64,000 bases of DNA from Pyropia haitanensis. Lineage: Eukaryota > Rhodophyta > Bangiophyceae > Bangiales > Bangiaceae. This document shows positions 1 to 10,896 of this stretch, one piece after another. Location: assembly GCA_008729055.1 (NCBI GenBank), contig SDUX01000002.1:2755874-2819873 (forward strand). The letters are read 5' to 3'. Every line of letters begins with the position of its first letter. The first letter of the stretch is position 1. The position numbers were made by a program, and so were the translations under genes. The notes under the pieces are model-generated. The model searched no databases. It was not told where the DNA came from and saw only the letters and a program-made list of their open reading frames with translations.

Positions 1-200
1 AACTCATCGTCCGGGCCGGCCGTCTCCAGGCCCACCTCCCCAAGCGCTTCCTCGGTCGGCAAGGGCGCCTCGTCCAGCACCGCCGCGGCCACGTCGGCCT
101 GGCGGGCGGCGCCCACCAGCGTCGTATCGGCGGGGCACGCGAGCAGCGCGGTCGCCGCGGCGGCGACGGCCACCACCGCCGCAGCAGAGAAGCGGCCCAT
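1..200 (-). CDS. 5' fragment of a predicted secreted protein (runs off window)
   Basis: An ATG at 200-198 opens a minus-strand frame that stays open to base 1, giving 66 codons with the stop outside the window. The first 25 or so residues form a classic secretion signal: MGRF, then a hydrophobic Ala/Val/Leu core, then ALLACPA as a plausible cleavage region. After that the chain turns acidic (VLDEAPLPTEEALGEVGLE). This points to entry into the secretory pathway, but no domain is visible in the fragment, so the function is unknown. A longer frame on the same strand (363-4) overlaps it but reads as Pro/Arg low complexity and was not chosen. The start is supported by the signal peptide beginning exactly at this ATG. 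Confidence 0.5.
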   Translation of the reverse strand, partial: MGRFSAAAVVAVAAAATALLACPADTTLVGAARQADVAAAVLDEAPLPTEEALGEVGLETAGPDDE

Positions 201-886
201 CGTGGGAACGGGGGCGGCGCGGGGAGGGGGGAGGGCGCAACCGCAACGACCGCGCGGACGACGTCGACGACGAGGGGGCCGCGCGCCAAGCGGCTGCTGC
301 GCGGGGGAAGACCAGCGGCGGGGGAGGGGGCAAGGGGGACCGCTGCTGGGGGTGGGGCTGCACGAGTAGAGGCGGCGGGAACTTGTCGGACCAGGGGTAG
401 GACTGCTCGGTGACGCCAGCGTCCCCCTCTTATACGCTGCCCCCCCCCCCCCGCCCCCCCCGCGTCGGGGGTGTGCGAGTGCCGCACACGCCCCGCGCAC
501 CGAGCCGGGCGGCGCCCCACCCACGAGCAGCCCTTGCGCCACGGCAGGCGCCCAAAGGCGGTGCCAGCCATGACGCACCAGCGGCGGCGGGCGCCCAGTC
601 CCCACCCCGCCCTGCCGCGAGGACCACCACCGCCCGCCCGCGCGGGACGTTTCTCCGCGCCCCCCCCCTTCCGCGCCACCCGCCAGCCGAGACGTGGGGG
701 ACCCCGCCGCCACGCGTCCGCGGGCAGCGGCACCCGCCGCCGCCGTCGCGTCCACGCCATGGGGGCACCGCCCACCAGGACCGCGCGCCCGCCCACCCGC
801 ACCCGGCGACGCCCCGCAGCAGCCGCCACGTCCCGGGGGTCGTGCCACCACCGGGGCGCCCCAACTGGGGGCACGCCACCGCCGCC

Positions 887-928
<42 letters not shown>

Positions 929-1652
929 CCGATGCTGCCGCGGCGCGCTGTCACCGTCAGCCTGGCAGGGGTACGGCGGTGGGGGGGCGGTGGGGGGCGC
1001 TTGAAAATCGCGACAGCCGGCGCCACCCCGGCCGCGCGGGCGCCCAAACTACGGGCGCCACGGTCCGCCAGGGCCGCGCGCCCACGCGCACGCCGCCGCG
1101 GCGCGGCGCGACCACCGCGTGGGCCCTGTGCATGCCTGGCGCAGCCGCCGCCGCAGCCGCCGCCGCCGCCGCGATGGCGGCGGCGGCGGCCAGCGGCGGC
1201 GGGCGTCGGCGGATGGCGGCGTGGCCTGGGGATGGGGCGCCGCCGCCGGCGGGGCCGCCGCAACAGAGGCTGCGGAGCGGTGCGGCGGCGGGCGGCGGCC
1301 ACGGCGCGGCCAAGGCGGCCAGGGCGGCGGCGGTCGCAGCGGCCGCCGCGGGAGGTGTGGAACGCCGTGGGGCGGGACTGGCAAAAAGACGCGGGCAGCG
1401 GCAGTGGGCGGCTGGTGGGCTGGATCCGCCGCGCAGAGGGCAGCGACGGCAAGGACGGCGACGGTGACGGCGCCACGGTTCGAACGCCGGCGAGGAGGGC
1501 CGGCAGCGGTGGTCGTGGCGGCCCGCTTGTGCTGCCACGACGGCTGCACAGGGTTGCCCTCGGCAATGCGGACCGTGAAGTGTGTACTGCATGAGTACGA
1601 CAATGCTGCGTTCAAATCAACGCATTACATTTACACATGAGATCCAAAAGAT
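201..1652. other. Low-complexity GC-rich intergenic DNA with a (CCG)n tract
   Basis: No convincing gene is seen. All six frames are open for long stretches only because the DNA is almost free of A and T, and the translations are Arg/Pro/Ala/Gly strings without domain features. A nearly pure CCG microsatellite lies at about 878-928 and a second CGC-rich tract at about 1140-1200. AT content rises sharply after about 1575, on the approach to the tRNA gene. Confidence 0.6.
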
Positions 1653-1657
1653 AAAAA
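1653..1657 (-). terminator. Pol III T-run terminator for tRNA-Gly
   Basis: Five A residues on the plus strand give TTTTT on the tRNA strand, 25 nt beyond the discriminator base. This is a standard RNA polymerase III termination signal at a normal distance. Confidence 0.6.
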
Positions 1658-1681
1658 TTACAGCTCGCAAGTGTCATCGCA

Positions 1682-1753
1682 TACGCCGGCGGGGAATCGA
1701 ACCCCGGTCCATCGCATGGGAAGCGATGATGATTACCACTACACTACCGGCGT
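1682..1753 (-). tRNA. tRNA-Gly (anticodon CCC)
   Basis: The minus strand folds as a full cloverleaf. The acceptor stem ACGCCGG (1753-1747) pairs with CCGGCGT (1689-1683), with discriminator A at 1682. The anticodon stem is ATCGC/GCGAT around the loop TTCCCAT, giving anticodon CCC (glycine, GGG codons). The T stem is CGGGG/CCCCG around TTCGATT. The internal promoter is intact: box A TAGTGTAGTGG and box B GGTTCGATTCC. There is no intron. CCA is not encoded, as expected for a eukaryotic nuclear tRNA gene. It stands alone, with no other RNA gene nearby. Confidence 0.93.
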
Positions 1754-4700
1754 CAACACTACTTCATTGCGAGATAGAACAAGAATATACATTCTGCGAC
1801 AACTCATGTTCCGCGATATGAGCGCTTTTCTGCGGCCTCGTGCTGCTTGTGTAAAACTCTGCTAGCGCTAATCCCGAACATGGCCGAGCAACTGACTTGT
1901 GTCTGCTGCTTGGCGGTCGGACGTTCGCATCCCGAGCCGGACTTTATCGGTGCGTCGACGGGCACAGAACCCGCGTAGGCCAAGAACAGCGAGCGGCAAG
2001 TTCGACCCCGCCAACCCTCTCACTCCCTCTGCTCACGGACGTTCCTTGTCCGTATCCCCCTCCATCTACAAACTCTTCTCAGAATTAATAGCATCTTCAT
2101 CTCGAGTGGTGATGTTTGGATTCTGTTGTTACACCGGTCGCACGGGTCGAGCGCGCCTCGCTAGTTGACTTCGTCGACGGTGGCCCGCACTCTTAGTCAT
2201 TGTCGCCGAGTTAGGTTCTTGTACATGTGCTCACAGAGTGGGGTATTCAAGCAGAAGCCCCGCCGACTTGGCTACCTCGCCGGGTGCAACTGGCGCGGCG
2301 TCTCCGAAAGCGCTGGCGGTACAATCGCCGCTGAGGGGGGTGGCGGATGGCGGCCTCGGCGGTAGCAGCGGCGCGGCTCTCTCCCCGCCCGTCCACCGCC
2401 CGCTTGGCGGAGAGGGGCACACTTTCCTACCGGGAGGGGCGGGGAAGGACGAAGCAGGGCGGGAGAAGGAAAATAGGTACTCTCCCGTTTGAGACGGGGT
2501 GGGCAGGAGACGCTTTGAGAGCATGGTCCGTGTGATTGGCTACCCCGACAGCCCCGCGCAGTGGCTGTGCCCTCCTCATCCCGCGTTCACCGACCGAGCT
2601 TGCTCATCCGGCAACGGGGTGGGTGGCCCGGGTTGCTCCGTACGGAGTGGCCCTGGTGGTGGCGCTTGGGTGCCCTGGGGGGGGGGGGGGGGGGGGGGGG
2701 GGGGTTCGCCGCCAGGTGCTAGTGCGCCTACAGCCGTCCCCGAGTGTACTGCAGCAATGGCGGTCGTGGCGGGCACCCCGGGGGGTCGCCGTTCGCGGCC
2801 GGCGCTCCGCTGCCGATGGCCGTCGCCCCGGCAGCCAGAGCCGCCGACGTTTCGCGGCCCGGCCCATGGTTCCCTCGACATGATGGCCGACGCAGCAACA
2901 GAGTATGGCCGCTCTGGCGGCAGCGCCGGCAGAGGTGGCGCCGCTGTCGCCGCCGCCCGCCGGCCATCGCTTGCAGCAGCGCAGAGGACGCTGATATCCC
3001 CCGCGGCCGCTCACGCCACCAGCCACCGCGGACGTCACCTCCGCATCCCAGGCGTGTCCCGCCGAGTGGCGCCCGGCGGTGGCCAGCACACGCCGGCGCG
3101 CCCACCCCCGCAAGCCATTCCACCTGGAAATGCGCCGCCCACATCTATTGGCCACCACGTTCCAGTCCTGCCAGATCAGAGGCCATCAGCTGGGCCTCGA
3201 TACACACCTTTGTCACGGCCCCCTGTCACACTCGCGTTTGCCGATATGGACCGATCCAGAGCTGAAGATGGACCTTGACAATGCATTGTGCAATACGATG
3301 GACCCGTGTGTGCCGCCATAGACACTCAATGGCGCGCCATTGGACCCATCATCCGCAAACTCAACAGCCCACCCAACCGCGGGTTGCCGATACGAGGAAA
3401 CGCACCTGTCCGAGTCGGTGGAAGCGTATGCCAGTCGCGGGAGGGACACTCCAGAGTCCCCCTGCCGCCATGGGCCCCACCCGAGACGCATCCCCCCGCC
3501 GGAATGCCCATGCCCGGGCGCCCCGCCCCCTATTTCGAGCTTGTAAGCCTCGGACAACCATTCGACCCCGTGGCCCAATCAACTGACCGCGTCGGCTCCC
3601 GCTTCCCCCCACCCGGCGCCTGCGACTGTCGGACGCGCCGGCCGGAGTGGCACTTCCGTTCCATTGTCCGCCGCCCATTGGTCCACGTCAACGAAGTTGG
3701 CCGGCGTGACGTCACGACTGGAGCTTCGGCTGCTGTCGGGTGCGGGGGGTGCGGGGGGGGGGGGGGAATGGCCTTAGTGACCGCCGCCGCCAATGCCGGG
3801 CCACGACCGCCGCGGCGGCGGCCGAGCTGGCGCCACCGCGCGCGCCGCGGGGGCACCCCAATGGCCCCGTGTCCGTCCACGTCCGCTGTGTGGCCAAAAG
3901 GCCGGCCGGCCGACACCCTGTGCGGCACGCGCCACCGCCCCCCACCCCCCCACCCGCCGTCCCCCCCACGCCGCCCCTCTCCCCGCCTCACACGTTCGTG
4001 GCGCTTGGCCTGAAAGCGTGCGTAACCGGCCGCCGCCGCCGCCGGCCTGGCCTCCACGACGGCCGCCCCTCCGGGCCGGCCGCCCCGCTGGCGCCACATC
4101 GTCACGGTCCCCATCGGCTGGCCGCGTCAGCTGCTGGGCGTGTCCCCCCCCTCCCCCCCCCCCCACCCCCCCCCCCGCCCCCACCGGCCGCGGTGCCCGT
4201 ATAGCTCGTCGGCCGCTGCGAGACCGCGGCGCTGGCCCGCCGCGTCGGCGGCGGCGCGGCCACCCGCGCGGGCACGCGCGCGCGGCGGCGGCCGCGCGAC
4301 GGCGGCGGCGGCGGCCGCGCGGCGCGCACGCCATCCGTGACGCTGCCGGTGAGGGGGGTGTGTGGCGGTAGTGGGTGCCGTCGCCAGAGGCTGATAGGTG
4401 TCTTGTCGTAGGTTGGTGGAAGGGCGTGGCCGCCGCCCTGGTGCGTCTTCTCGGGGGAGGTCGCGGGGGGGTGGGGGGGGGCGGGGGGGGGGGTGCGGGG
4501 GGGCGGCGGCAGGGGGGCGGGCGGCGGGTGCCGCCGCGTACGGCGGCCCCCCCCCCGCGCGGCCGGGCGCCGGCCGGCTCCCCCGCGTCGCGTCGCGGCC
4601 ACCCGCCGTGCGGCAGCCGGCAGCCGGCAGCTGCCGCGTCGGCGGCAGACGCGGCCACACGGCGACGGCCGCGCAGCGGCGGCCGCGGAGCGGCCGCGGC

Positions 4701-5024
4701 GGCCGCCGGCCGGCGCGACACCTGCTGGCCCTGCCGCCGGCGCGGGCCCCCCGCGGGTTGGCGGGTGCCGCGCCCACCCCTTTTGAAAGACCCCCCCCCC
4801 CCCCCCGCCGCCGCCACGCCCGCTGTGGGCACACGTCCATCGGGGGCTGTCGCAGTCGCCCGCCGCCTCGCAACTCGCCGACGCCCACCGCCCCCCCCTG
4901 GCTCGCCCCTGCCCTTTGTACTTGAGTGTTTCCTGCCGCGGCCTCTCCCCCTCCCCGCCCCCACTCCCCCCCCCCCCCCGCCGTCCTCCCCCACCGCCAG
5001 TTGACGGTCCCCCACCGGTGCACC
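1754..5024. other. Intergenic region, no gene recognised; 28-bp G run
   Basis: Bases 1754-2250 are less GC-rich and have only short frames. Bases 2500-5020 return to GC-saturated low-complexity DNA. Frames up to about 440 codons exist on both strands but read as Arg/Pro/Gly/Ala strings with no motif. An uninterrupted run of 28 G lies at 2677-2704, and shorter C and G runs recur (3757, 4141-4185, 4465-4500, 4790-4808). The last few hundred bases before 5025 presumably hold the promoter of the phosphatase gene, but no element stands out. Confidence 0.5.
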
Positions 5025-6234
5025 ATGACAACGGAGCTGTCCCGGGCGGGCTGTGGCGACCGACCCGCGTGCCGCCCCGGCTGGGCGGCGCCACCCCCCT
5101 CGGCGGTGGCGGTCGGCAGCGTCGCGGCCGACGCGGCCGATGCCAGCGGCGGCGGCGTCGTTGCCAAGCCGCCGCCGCCGCCGCCGCCGACGCCGCGGCG
5201 GCCAGGCGGCCGCCGCGGCGCCGTGTCGCCCGCCCGGCCGCCCGCGGCGGCGGGCCGGCGCGGCCGCTCACCGCCGACGCTGCAGACGGCGGGCGGCGGC
5301 GGCGGCGCCGCGGCGGACGCGGCCGACGCCAGTGGCGGCGGCGTTGTTGCCAAGCCGCCGACACCGCCGCCGCCGCCGCCGCCGACGCCGCGGCGGCACC
5401 GCCCGCCGCCGCTGTCGCTGTCGTGCCTCCCCCCCCCGCCGCCGCACGCCACCGCCGCTCTCATCAACCGCCTGTACGCGACGCCGTCGGCGGTGCGGCC
5501 GTACCTCTACGTCGGCGGTGTGGCGCCGACGCACGACCCAGACGCGCTCGCCGCGCTGCGCGTCACGCACGTGGTGTCCCTGCTGGCGGGCGCCACCGCG
5601 TCGTCACCGTCGTCGTCGCTGTCGTCGTCGTCGTCGTCGATGTCGTCGCCAGCGTCGTCTGGGGGGGGGCCGCCGCCGCGGCGGCGGGCGTCGCCGCCTC
5701 CCTCAGCCGCCGCTTTGTCCACGCGCCCGTGGAGCTGGCCGACGATGGGGGCGTGCCGCTCGCGCCGGCCGTTGCGGCGGTCGCCGCGGCGGTGGCGGCG
5801 GCGCGCGCGGCGGGCGGCGGCGTCTACGTGCACTGCTACCGGGGGGTGAGCCGCTCCGCAGCGGCCGCGGTGGGCTACCTGATGGCCGCCGAGGGGTGCA
5901 CCTACGAGGAAGGGCTCGCGGCGGTGCGGCGGGGGCGGAGCATCGCGGACCCCAACGGTGGGTTTGTGGAGCAGCTGCAGCGGGGAGTGGGGGTGGTGGT
6001 GGGGGGGGGGGGAAGGGCACCGCTGCGGACGGGGGTACGCGGGGGAAGGGGGGAGAGGAGGGGGAGGGCCACGGCGCGCCCGCCCCTATGGAAACGACGG
6101 GGGGCGGAGGGGGGGAGGAGCGGGCAGCGGCGGTGGCTGCCGACGGCCACGACCTCGGTGGCAGCCGCGGAGCGCCCGCCTCTCCCCGCGTGGGCGGCAT
6201 TGCAGAGGCGGCTGCCGCCGAGCGCGGCGGCTGA
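5025..6234 (+). CDS. Dual-specificity (DUSP) protein phosphatase, frame broken at two G runs
   Basis: The ATG at 5025 starts a frame with an Ala/Pro-rich N-terminus that contains an imperfect tandem duplication (about residues 25-125; both halves carry DASGGGVVAKPP). A DUSP-like substrate-facing segment follows from about residue 147 (INRLYATPSAVRPYLYVGG, then THVVSLL). After a run of nine G (5661-5669) the coding signal moves to another frame, which carries FVHAPVELADDGGVPL and the catalytic P-loop HCYRGVSRSA (nt 5831-5860). This fits HCxxGxxR, with the Cys as nucleophile and the Arg binding phosphate. The helix after it (GYLMAAEGCTYEEGL) is typical of the family. A second frame change at a run of twelve G (6001-6012) leads to an acidic tail ending at 6234. 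The role is removal of phosphate from Tyr or Ser/Thr, substrate unknown. The shifts may be run-length errors. Confidence 0.75.
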
Positions 6235-6860
6235 CCCGTGGCGCCCTCGGGCGGGGGCAGCCGTCGTGGCGCGGGCGTGGTCCCGTTTTCGTCTGCCTCA
6301 TCTCAATTGGCCGCCGCGTGCCCGTTCCCTCGCCTGGTCGTGCGGCGAGCCGCCTCGGCCCACCGGCCTAGGTGAGGGGGGGGGTTGGCCGCCGCCGGCC
6401 GCCCTGCTTGGGTTGCCGTCAGGCGCGGCCCGTGCACTGCCAGAGGAGCGTGGGGACAGAGAGAACGAAAAAAAAGAAAAAAAGGCGAAGAAAGAAGGGG
6501 GCGGCGCAGCTGCCAGGGCGGCTGAGCTCGACCGCCACGGCCGCGAGCGCGTACGAGCGTTGTCCTTTCCCCCGAACCCCAGCTGCCGTCACCGCCATGG
6601 CCGTCACCACCCGTGCGGCCGCCGCCAGGAAGCCAGTCCCCTGCCCGGGCGCCGCCCATCGACGTCAAACCGGGGTTGTCACGCCGTTCCCACCGCCACC
6701 GCCCCCCACGCCTAGCGCGCACGGCAGGCAACGCGAGTCTCCGCACAGCACCCTGCCGGACACGCCCCACACCTCCTCGGACACCCGACCAACAGAAAAC
6801 TAAGCAACGCGGTGTCTGTGCACAAACGTACAAATCAACGCACCCCTCCGCCCCACTACC
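6235..6860. other. Intergenic region between convergent genes
   Basis: This lies between the 3' ends of the phosphatase gene (+) and MAD2 (-). It contains a purine tract with A-runs at 6467-6500. No gene, tRNA or clear repeat is seen. Confidence 0.4.
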
Positions 6861-7532
6861 TCACTCCTCCGGCCGCGCGTACGCCACCAGCGTGTGCACC
6901 CGGTGGACGCCCGTGTCAAAGCTCCGCAGCCGCACCTGCTGCGCATTGACGACGCACCGCCCGCCGCTCTCCTCACACTCCTCGGGGGTGGCGGCCGCGG
7001 CAGAGACGTAAAAGATGAGGTCAAACGTGCAGGCGTCCTCGAGGAGCGGGAGGAACGTGATGCTCGCCGTGATCTGCCGGATGATGGCCTGGATCTCGGC
7101 CGTCACCGCCTTTTCCTCCTTGGGCGCCTTGATGCCGCCGCCGCGACCGGCGGCCGCCGCCTCCCCCTCCTCCCCATCCTCGCTCGCTTCCACATCAAAC
7201 ACCCACCGCTCCACCACCGCCCCCGTCTCCACCGACGCGATGGCCAGGACGAGCGCCTGGAGCTCCCCGCGGCCGAGCCACTCCGCAACCTGGCCGAGCG
7301 TGGCGGACAGGTAGTCGGTCAGGGCGGCCTCGGTGGTGACGAGCATTGTCAGCCCGTACTTGGCCACCCGCGTAAACGTCTCGGGGGGGTAGATGCCCCG
7401 CTGGAAGAGCACCGAGTTGACCGCGTAGTGGAAAAACTCGGTGACGAGGGCGGTGGAGCCTTTGAGCGTGATGGTCGTGGCGGGAGAGGTGGTCGCCAGG
7501 CGAGAGGAAGCTAGTGCCGTAGCGGTGGCCAT
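6861..7532 (-). CDS. MAD2: MAD2 spindle-assembly checkpoint protein (HORMA domain)
   Basis: The frame gives 223 residues from the ATG at 7532-7530, chosen because the family's N-terminus (ITLKGSTALVTEFFHYAVNSVLFQRGIYPPETF) follows soon after it. The frame extends about 50 residues further upstream, but that stretch does not look conserved. A HORMA domain fills the protein: KYGLTMLVTTEAALTDYL (59-76), WLGRGELQALVLAI (85-98), VERWVFDVE (107-115), and the C-terminal region RSFDTGVHRVHTLVAYA (203-219), the safety-belt segment that closes over Cdc20 or Mad1. A 25-residue acidic/Gly insert (115-140) makes it longer than the usual roughly 205 residues. The role is to inhibit APC/C-Cdc20 at unattached kinetochores. 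It is divergent from MSRB across an 889-bp gap. No intron is seen. Confidence 0.92.
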   Translation of the reverse strand: MATATALASSRLATTSPATTITLKGSTALVTEFFHYAVNSVLFQRGIYPPETFTRVAKYGLTMLVTTEAALTDYLSATLGQVAEWLGRGELQALVLAIASVETGAVVERWVFDVEASEDGEEGEAAAAGRGGGIKAPKEEKAVTAEIQAIIRQITASITFLPLLEDACTFDLIFYVSAAAATPEECEESGGRCVVNAQQVRLRSFDTGVHRVHTLVAYARPEE

Positions 7533-8421
7533 GGTGGCGGGAAAAAGGGAGGGGGGCAGGGGGGAGGCAGACGTGGCACCAGAAAGGGGAATGGAGGAAG
7601 TGGTGGGAGCGAGGTCGGGCAGGAAAGACGGAGCGCGCAGTGTCAACAACCAGTATCGCCAGAGCAATAAGGACGAGCAACACAACGTATTGAGGCTCAG
7701 ACTGTGCGCCGCGAGCGAGCTCCAGCTCCGTCAGCGCGTGTGCACCGACGACGCTCGACGCAAGACGCAGGACGCGCATCCAGAGGGAAGTCGTGACGGT
7801 GGTGCAGCACAGGTCGGCGGACTGGCCGGATGCAGTGCCATTTGGGTGGGGTGCGTGCTACCACGGGGCTGTTGGACAGGCGTTTCAAACTCGAGCTGGG
7901 TGGGCGGATTCAAAAAGACACATGAGTCCTTTCGAAGTAGTGTATTTGATGTACGCGTGAGCGTCAAAACTACCGATAGGCTGACGTGTACACGGATGAA
8001 AGAAAGCAGTCACCTCTCCGACGGTTGCCGACGTATCGAATGGCGATCCGTGGCCTCTCGACTGGCCGCCACGCTTCCGCATGACCATTTCGACGCACCT
8101 GCCCCGCCACCTGAATGTGATCCACATTTACTTGCGCCTGCGGGGGAAGACGCATGCCCACCTCCATCTCCCTACTGGGGCTCTTCTTCCACTGAACGGC
8201 CGCACCTGGGCGACAGTGAGTTTCTCCAGACCTCTTGAGACTCTACCTCTGCGGCTGCGGGTGGTCGCTCCGGTCGGCGCCACTCTGTACAAGACCCACC
8301 ACCCTCCTCGCTTCCCTGACCTATCGTCTGTATTGGACAAGCACCACCGTACCCCGCTCCCCTGTACTGTGCAGCAAACAGCAGTCAGTCACCCTGTCCC
8401 TGCCCACCCCGCTCGATTGTG
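7533..8421. promoter_or_regulatory. Divergent promoter region of MAD2 and MSRB
   Basis: These 889 bp separate two divergently transcribed genes and must hold both promoters and 5' UTRs. The sequence is much less GC-skewed than most intergenic DNA here, and no coding frame in it looks real. No unambiguous TATA box was found, so the placement of start sites is open. Confidence 0.4.
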
Positions 8422-9252
8422 ATGGAAGCCTCCGCCGCCCCCACCCATGCGCCGGCCGCGGATGCTGTGCCGGCCGCCGTCGTCCGCCGCCGTCACTCCT
8501 ACTCGGTCCCGGCGCTAACGTCGTCTGCGGTGGCCTCGCTGAAAAAGTCGCTGCGCAAGCTCCGCCCGACGGCGACGACGCCGAGGAAGCGGCAGGCAGC
8601 CGCCCACGTGTGCTCGGTGCAGCCGACCCCCCGAGCGGCCACCGCCACCCCCCCTGCCACTGGTGGGGACACGCCGCTGGAACGCCGCCGGTCCACCCAC
8701 GCCGCGACCCGGCGGCGGCGGACGCAACCCCTGCGCCCCTCGACAGCTGCCAGCGGCGGCGGTGTTGGTGCGGCCCCGCCCAGCGCCGCTGAAGCGGCCG
8801 ACGCCGCGCCCACGGCCATCCCGACAGTGGCGGGGGCGTCGGCCAAGGATGATGCTGCTTGGCGGCGGCAGCTGACTCGCGCCGAGTACGCAGTGCTGCG
8901 GCGCAAAGGCACCGAGCGCCCCTACTCGGGCGCGTACGACGCCTTCTTCCCCGAGCAAGGCCACTTTGTCTGCGCCGCGTGCGCGGCGCCCCTCTACTCG
9001 GCGACGGCCAAGTTTCAAGCCGGCTGCGGGTGGCCCGCGTTTGAGGCGTGCTACGCGGGCGCCGTCGACGCGGTGCCCGATGGCCACCGCACCGAGATTG
9101 TGTGTCGGGCCTGCAGGGGACACTTAGGACACGTATTCACGGGTGAGCGGCTGACGGCGACCAACGAGCGGCACTGTGTCAACTCGGTGTCGGTCAAGTA
9201 TCAAAAGGGCGCGGCACCGGTGTGGCTCGAGGGCAAGGCACGGAGAGGCTGA
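8422..9252 (+). CDS. MSRB: Methionine-R-sulfoxide reductase B
   Basis: 276 residues. The start is the ATG at 8422. The first 140 or so residues are Ala/Thr/Pro/Arg-rich (HSYSVPALTSS, RRRRTQPLRPS) and probably form an organelle transit peptide plus linker. The MsrB domain runs from W147 to about 265. The zinc site is two CxxC pairs, C184/C187 (CAAC) and C228/C231 (CRAC). The catalytic Cys is C252 in RHCVNSVS, where most family members have RHCVNSAS or RYCINS. The resolving Cys is likely C202 in GCGWPAF, the plant 2-Cys type. The enzyme reduces the R-sulfoxide of methionine in proteins with electrons from thioredoxin. It is convergent with the bestrophin gene. No intron or frameshift is present. 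Confidence 0.93.
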   Translation: MEASAAPTHAPAADAVPAAVVRRRHSYSVPALTSSAVASLKKSLRKLRPTATTPRKRQAAAHVCSVQPTPRAATATPPATGGDTPLERRRSTHAATRRRRTQPLRPSTAASGGGVGAAPPSAAEAADAAPTAIPTVAGASAKDDAAWRRQLTRAEYAVLRRKGTERPYSGAYDAFFPEQGHFVCAACAAPLYSATAKFQAGCGWPAFEACYAGAVDAVPDGHRTEIVCRACRGHLGHVFTGERLTATNERHCVNSVSVKYQKGAAPVWLEGKARRG

Positions 9253-9591
9253 GGTGGTATCCATCAGGTCCATGATGGAATCGAGGTGGTGGTATTTCGT
9301 ATGCACAAAAACTTTTGACGCTCCACGGCGTGCAGTGCACGACCTCCACGGCGTGCAGGTCACGTCCAGACGTGGGTCCAACGTTCTGGCACACTCCATT
9401 GACGTCCAATTCCACATCTCACAAGAAACCACAAGACGAAAGGATACAATCTACGCAATACACGCCATGCAGAGGAGGAAAAAGAAGGGACCGCACCTGA
9501 CGCTCTACTGTACGGGTCAGCATAAAAAAAATACCCCGTGCTGGTGGACGCGGTGGGCCAAGACAGACGTCGTTGCGCGCAACCAGCCACC
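9253..9591. other. Short convergent intergenic region
   Basis: These 339 bp lie between the 3' ends of MSRB and the bestrophin gene and include both 3' UTRs. A 15-bp direct repeat (ctccacggcgtgcag) occurs at 9321 and 9344. Nothing else is recognised. Confidence 0.4.
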
Positions 9592-10896
9592 TCAGACCAC
9601 CTTTGCGGGCTCCTTGACTGGCTGCGGCACCGAGACCACCGGCCCCGCCGCCCCGTCTATGCCCGCCTTGGCAGCGCGGTGCGCGAGAACAGCCAGCCCC
9701 TGCTGCTCGATATCCCGCCGGATCGTGTTGCACACGTTGATGAATGGCAGGCTGCTCTTGGTCAGCTGCAGAGGATCCTCAATCATGTGGCCAACCTCCT
9801 CGAGGCCAAAGAGGGCCCACGCGATAAACAGCATGTCAAGAATGAGGAAGGGACCCTGCAGCTCCACAAGAACCACCGTCAGGGAGGCCGTCCACAGGCT
9901 AAGGAAACGCGACGTATGACGCGAGTAGTTGAGGGGGATGGGCGTCAGCACAATACGCTCGCACATGCCCAGGTAGTCGACCAGAAGCGTCACTAGCTTC
10001 TCCATCTCTTGACGCTCAGCCAGTAGGTTGGCCGTCGTGGCACCGGCGCCCACGCCCGCGCGAGCCGCCACAAGCGCATCCTCCTTCTCGGTAAAGCCGT
10101 CCGCGACAGCAGTAGCAAGGAGCATCGCCACGGCCATGGGGCGGTTGGTAACCCCCTTGACAGTGATCAGCTGTTCGGGCGTCAGGTACTCGGTAACTCC
10201 TTCCTCACTGTCCGTTCCTTGCAGATGGTGCATCGTCGCAAAAGTCCACGCAATCGTCAGGCGGCACACCGCGTCCGCAGCAGCCGGCCGCAGGCCCGTC
10301 ACGGCCATACGCATGATGTTGCGGGTTTCGTTCACCATCCCGCCAAGCACCTTGCGGGCCTCCCAGAACCGGTCATACGCCGCCGACGTGCGATAGCTCA
10401 GCAGCAGGCCCAGCGCGGTGCCGAGAAGCACGTGCGGCAGCGGCGACAAGTGCCAGATCTTCAAGTCCGCAGAGTAGCTGTGAGCAATCACCACAGCCGT
10501 GGCAGTAACGACATTAAACGCCACGTGGGAGCTGATCCGCCGCAGCACGACCGAGGAGGGGAGGGAAATGAGGTTGCGCGACCAGTCAGAGGAAGAGTAG
10601 CGCTCCGGCCGCTGGATGGCCGCCTTGGGGGTGGTCTTGGTCGGCGCCGCCACAGGCGGCCGGGGAACTGCAGGGAACGCCAGGGAGCGCGATGGCCGGC
10701 CAGGGATGACATGGCCCGCCCGCCGCCGACCGGCGGCAGAGCACAGTGACAGCGCCGCGTTGGATCCCCATGCGCCCTGCGGCAGCACCTGCGCGTGCGT
10801 AGGCCGGCAGAGGGCACCAGGAACGGGGGCGCCGCCGCAAAAGGCGGCAAGCGGAGGGCGGGCCGCACGACGGGGGGTCACGCGCGGGGCAGACAT
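9592..10896 (-). CDS. Bestrophin-family anion channel, probably plastid-targeted
   Basis: 434 residues from the ATG at 10896. The first 95 or so residues are Arg/Pro/Ala-rich without acidic residues, like a chloroplast transit peptide. The RFP-TM/bestrophin domain (UPF0187) covers about 100-420. W105 leads into helix 1 (HVAFNVVTATAVVIAH, 124-139). The family hallmark sits in helix 2 and the following loop (LLLSYRTSAAYDRFWEARKVLGGMVNETRN, about 164-193). Later features are the RFLSLW and LILDMLFIAWALFGLEEVGHMIEDP segments, the latter like the acidic gate-proximal motif of the family. In plants the homologous VCCN1/BEST1 proteins are thylakoid chloride channels that adjust proton motive force, and a similar role is inferred here. 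No intron is seen. Confidence 0.85.
   Translation of the reverse strand: MSAPRVTPRRAARPPLAAFCGGAPVPGALCRPTHAQVLPQGAWGSNAALSLCSAAGRRRAGHVIPGRPSRSLAFPAVPRPPVAAPTKTTPKAAIQRPERYSSSDWSRNLISLPSSVVLRRISSHVAFNVVTATAVVIAHSYSADLKIWHLSPLPHVLLGTALGLLLSYRTSAAYDRFWEARKVLGGMVNETRNIMRMAVTGLRPAAADAVCRLTIAWTFATMHHLQGTDSEEGVTEYLTPEQLITVKGVTNRPMAVAMLLATAVADGFTEKEDALVAARAGVGAGATTANLLAERQEMEKLVTLLVDYLGMCERIVLTPIPLNYSRHTSRFLSLWTASLTVVLVELQGPFLILDMLFIAWALFGLEEVGHMIEDPLQLTKSSLPFINVCNTIRRDIEQQGLAVLAHRAAKAGIDGAAGPVVSVPQPVKEPAKVV

Noticed and set aside
7533..7685. N-terminal extension of MAD2 by 51 residues
   Set aside because: The upstream in-frame part starts at a non-ATG-like position in the divergent promoter and has no family similarity. 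The ATG at 7532 sits just before the conserved HORMA start.
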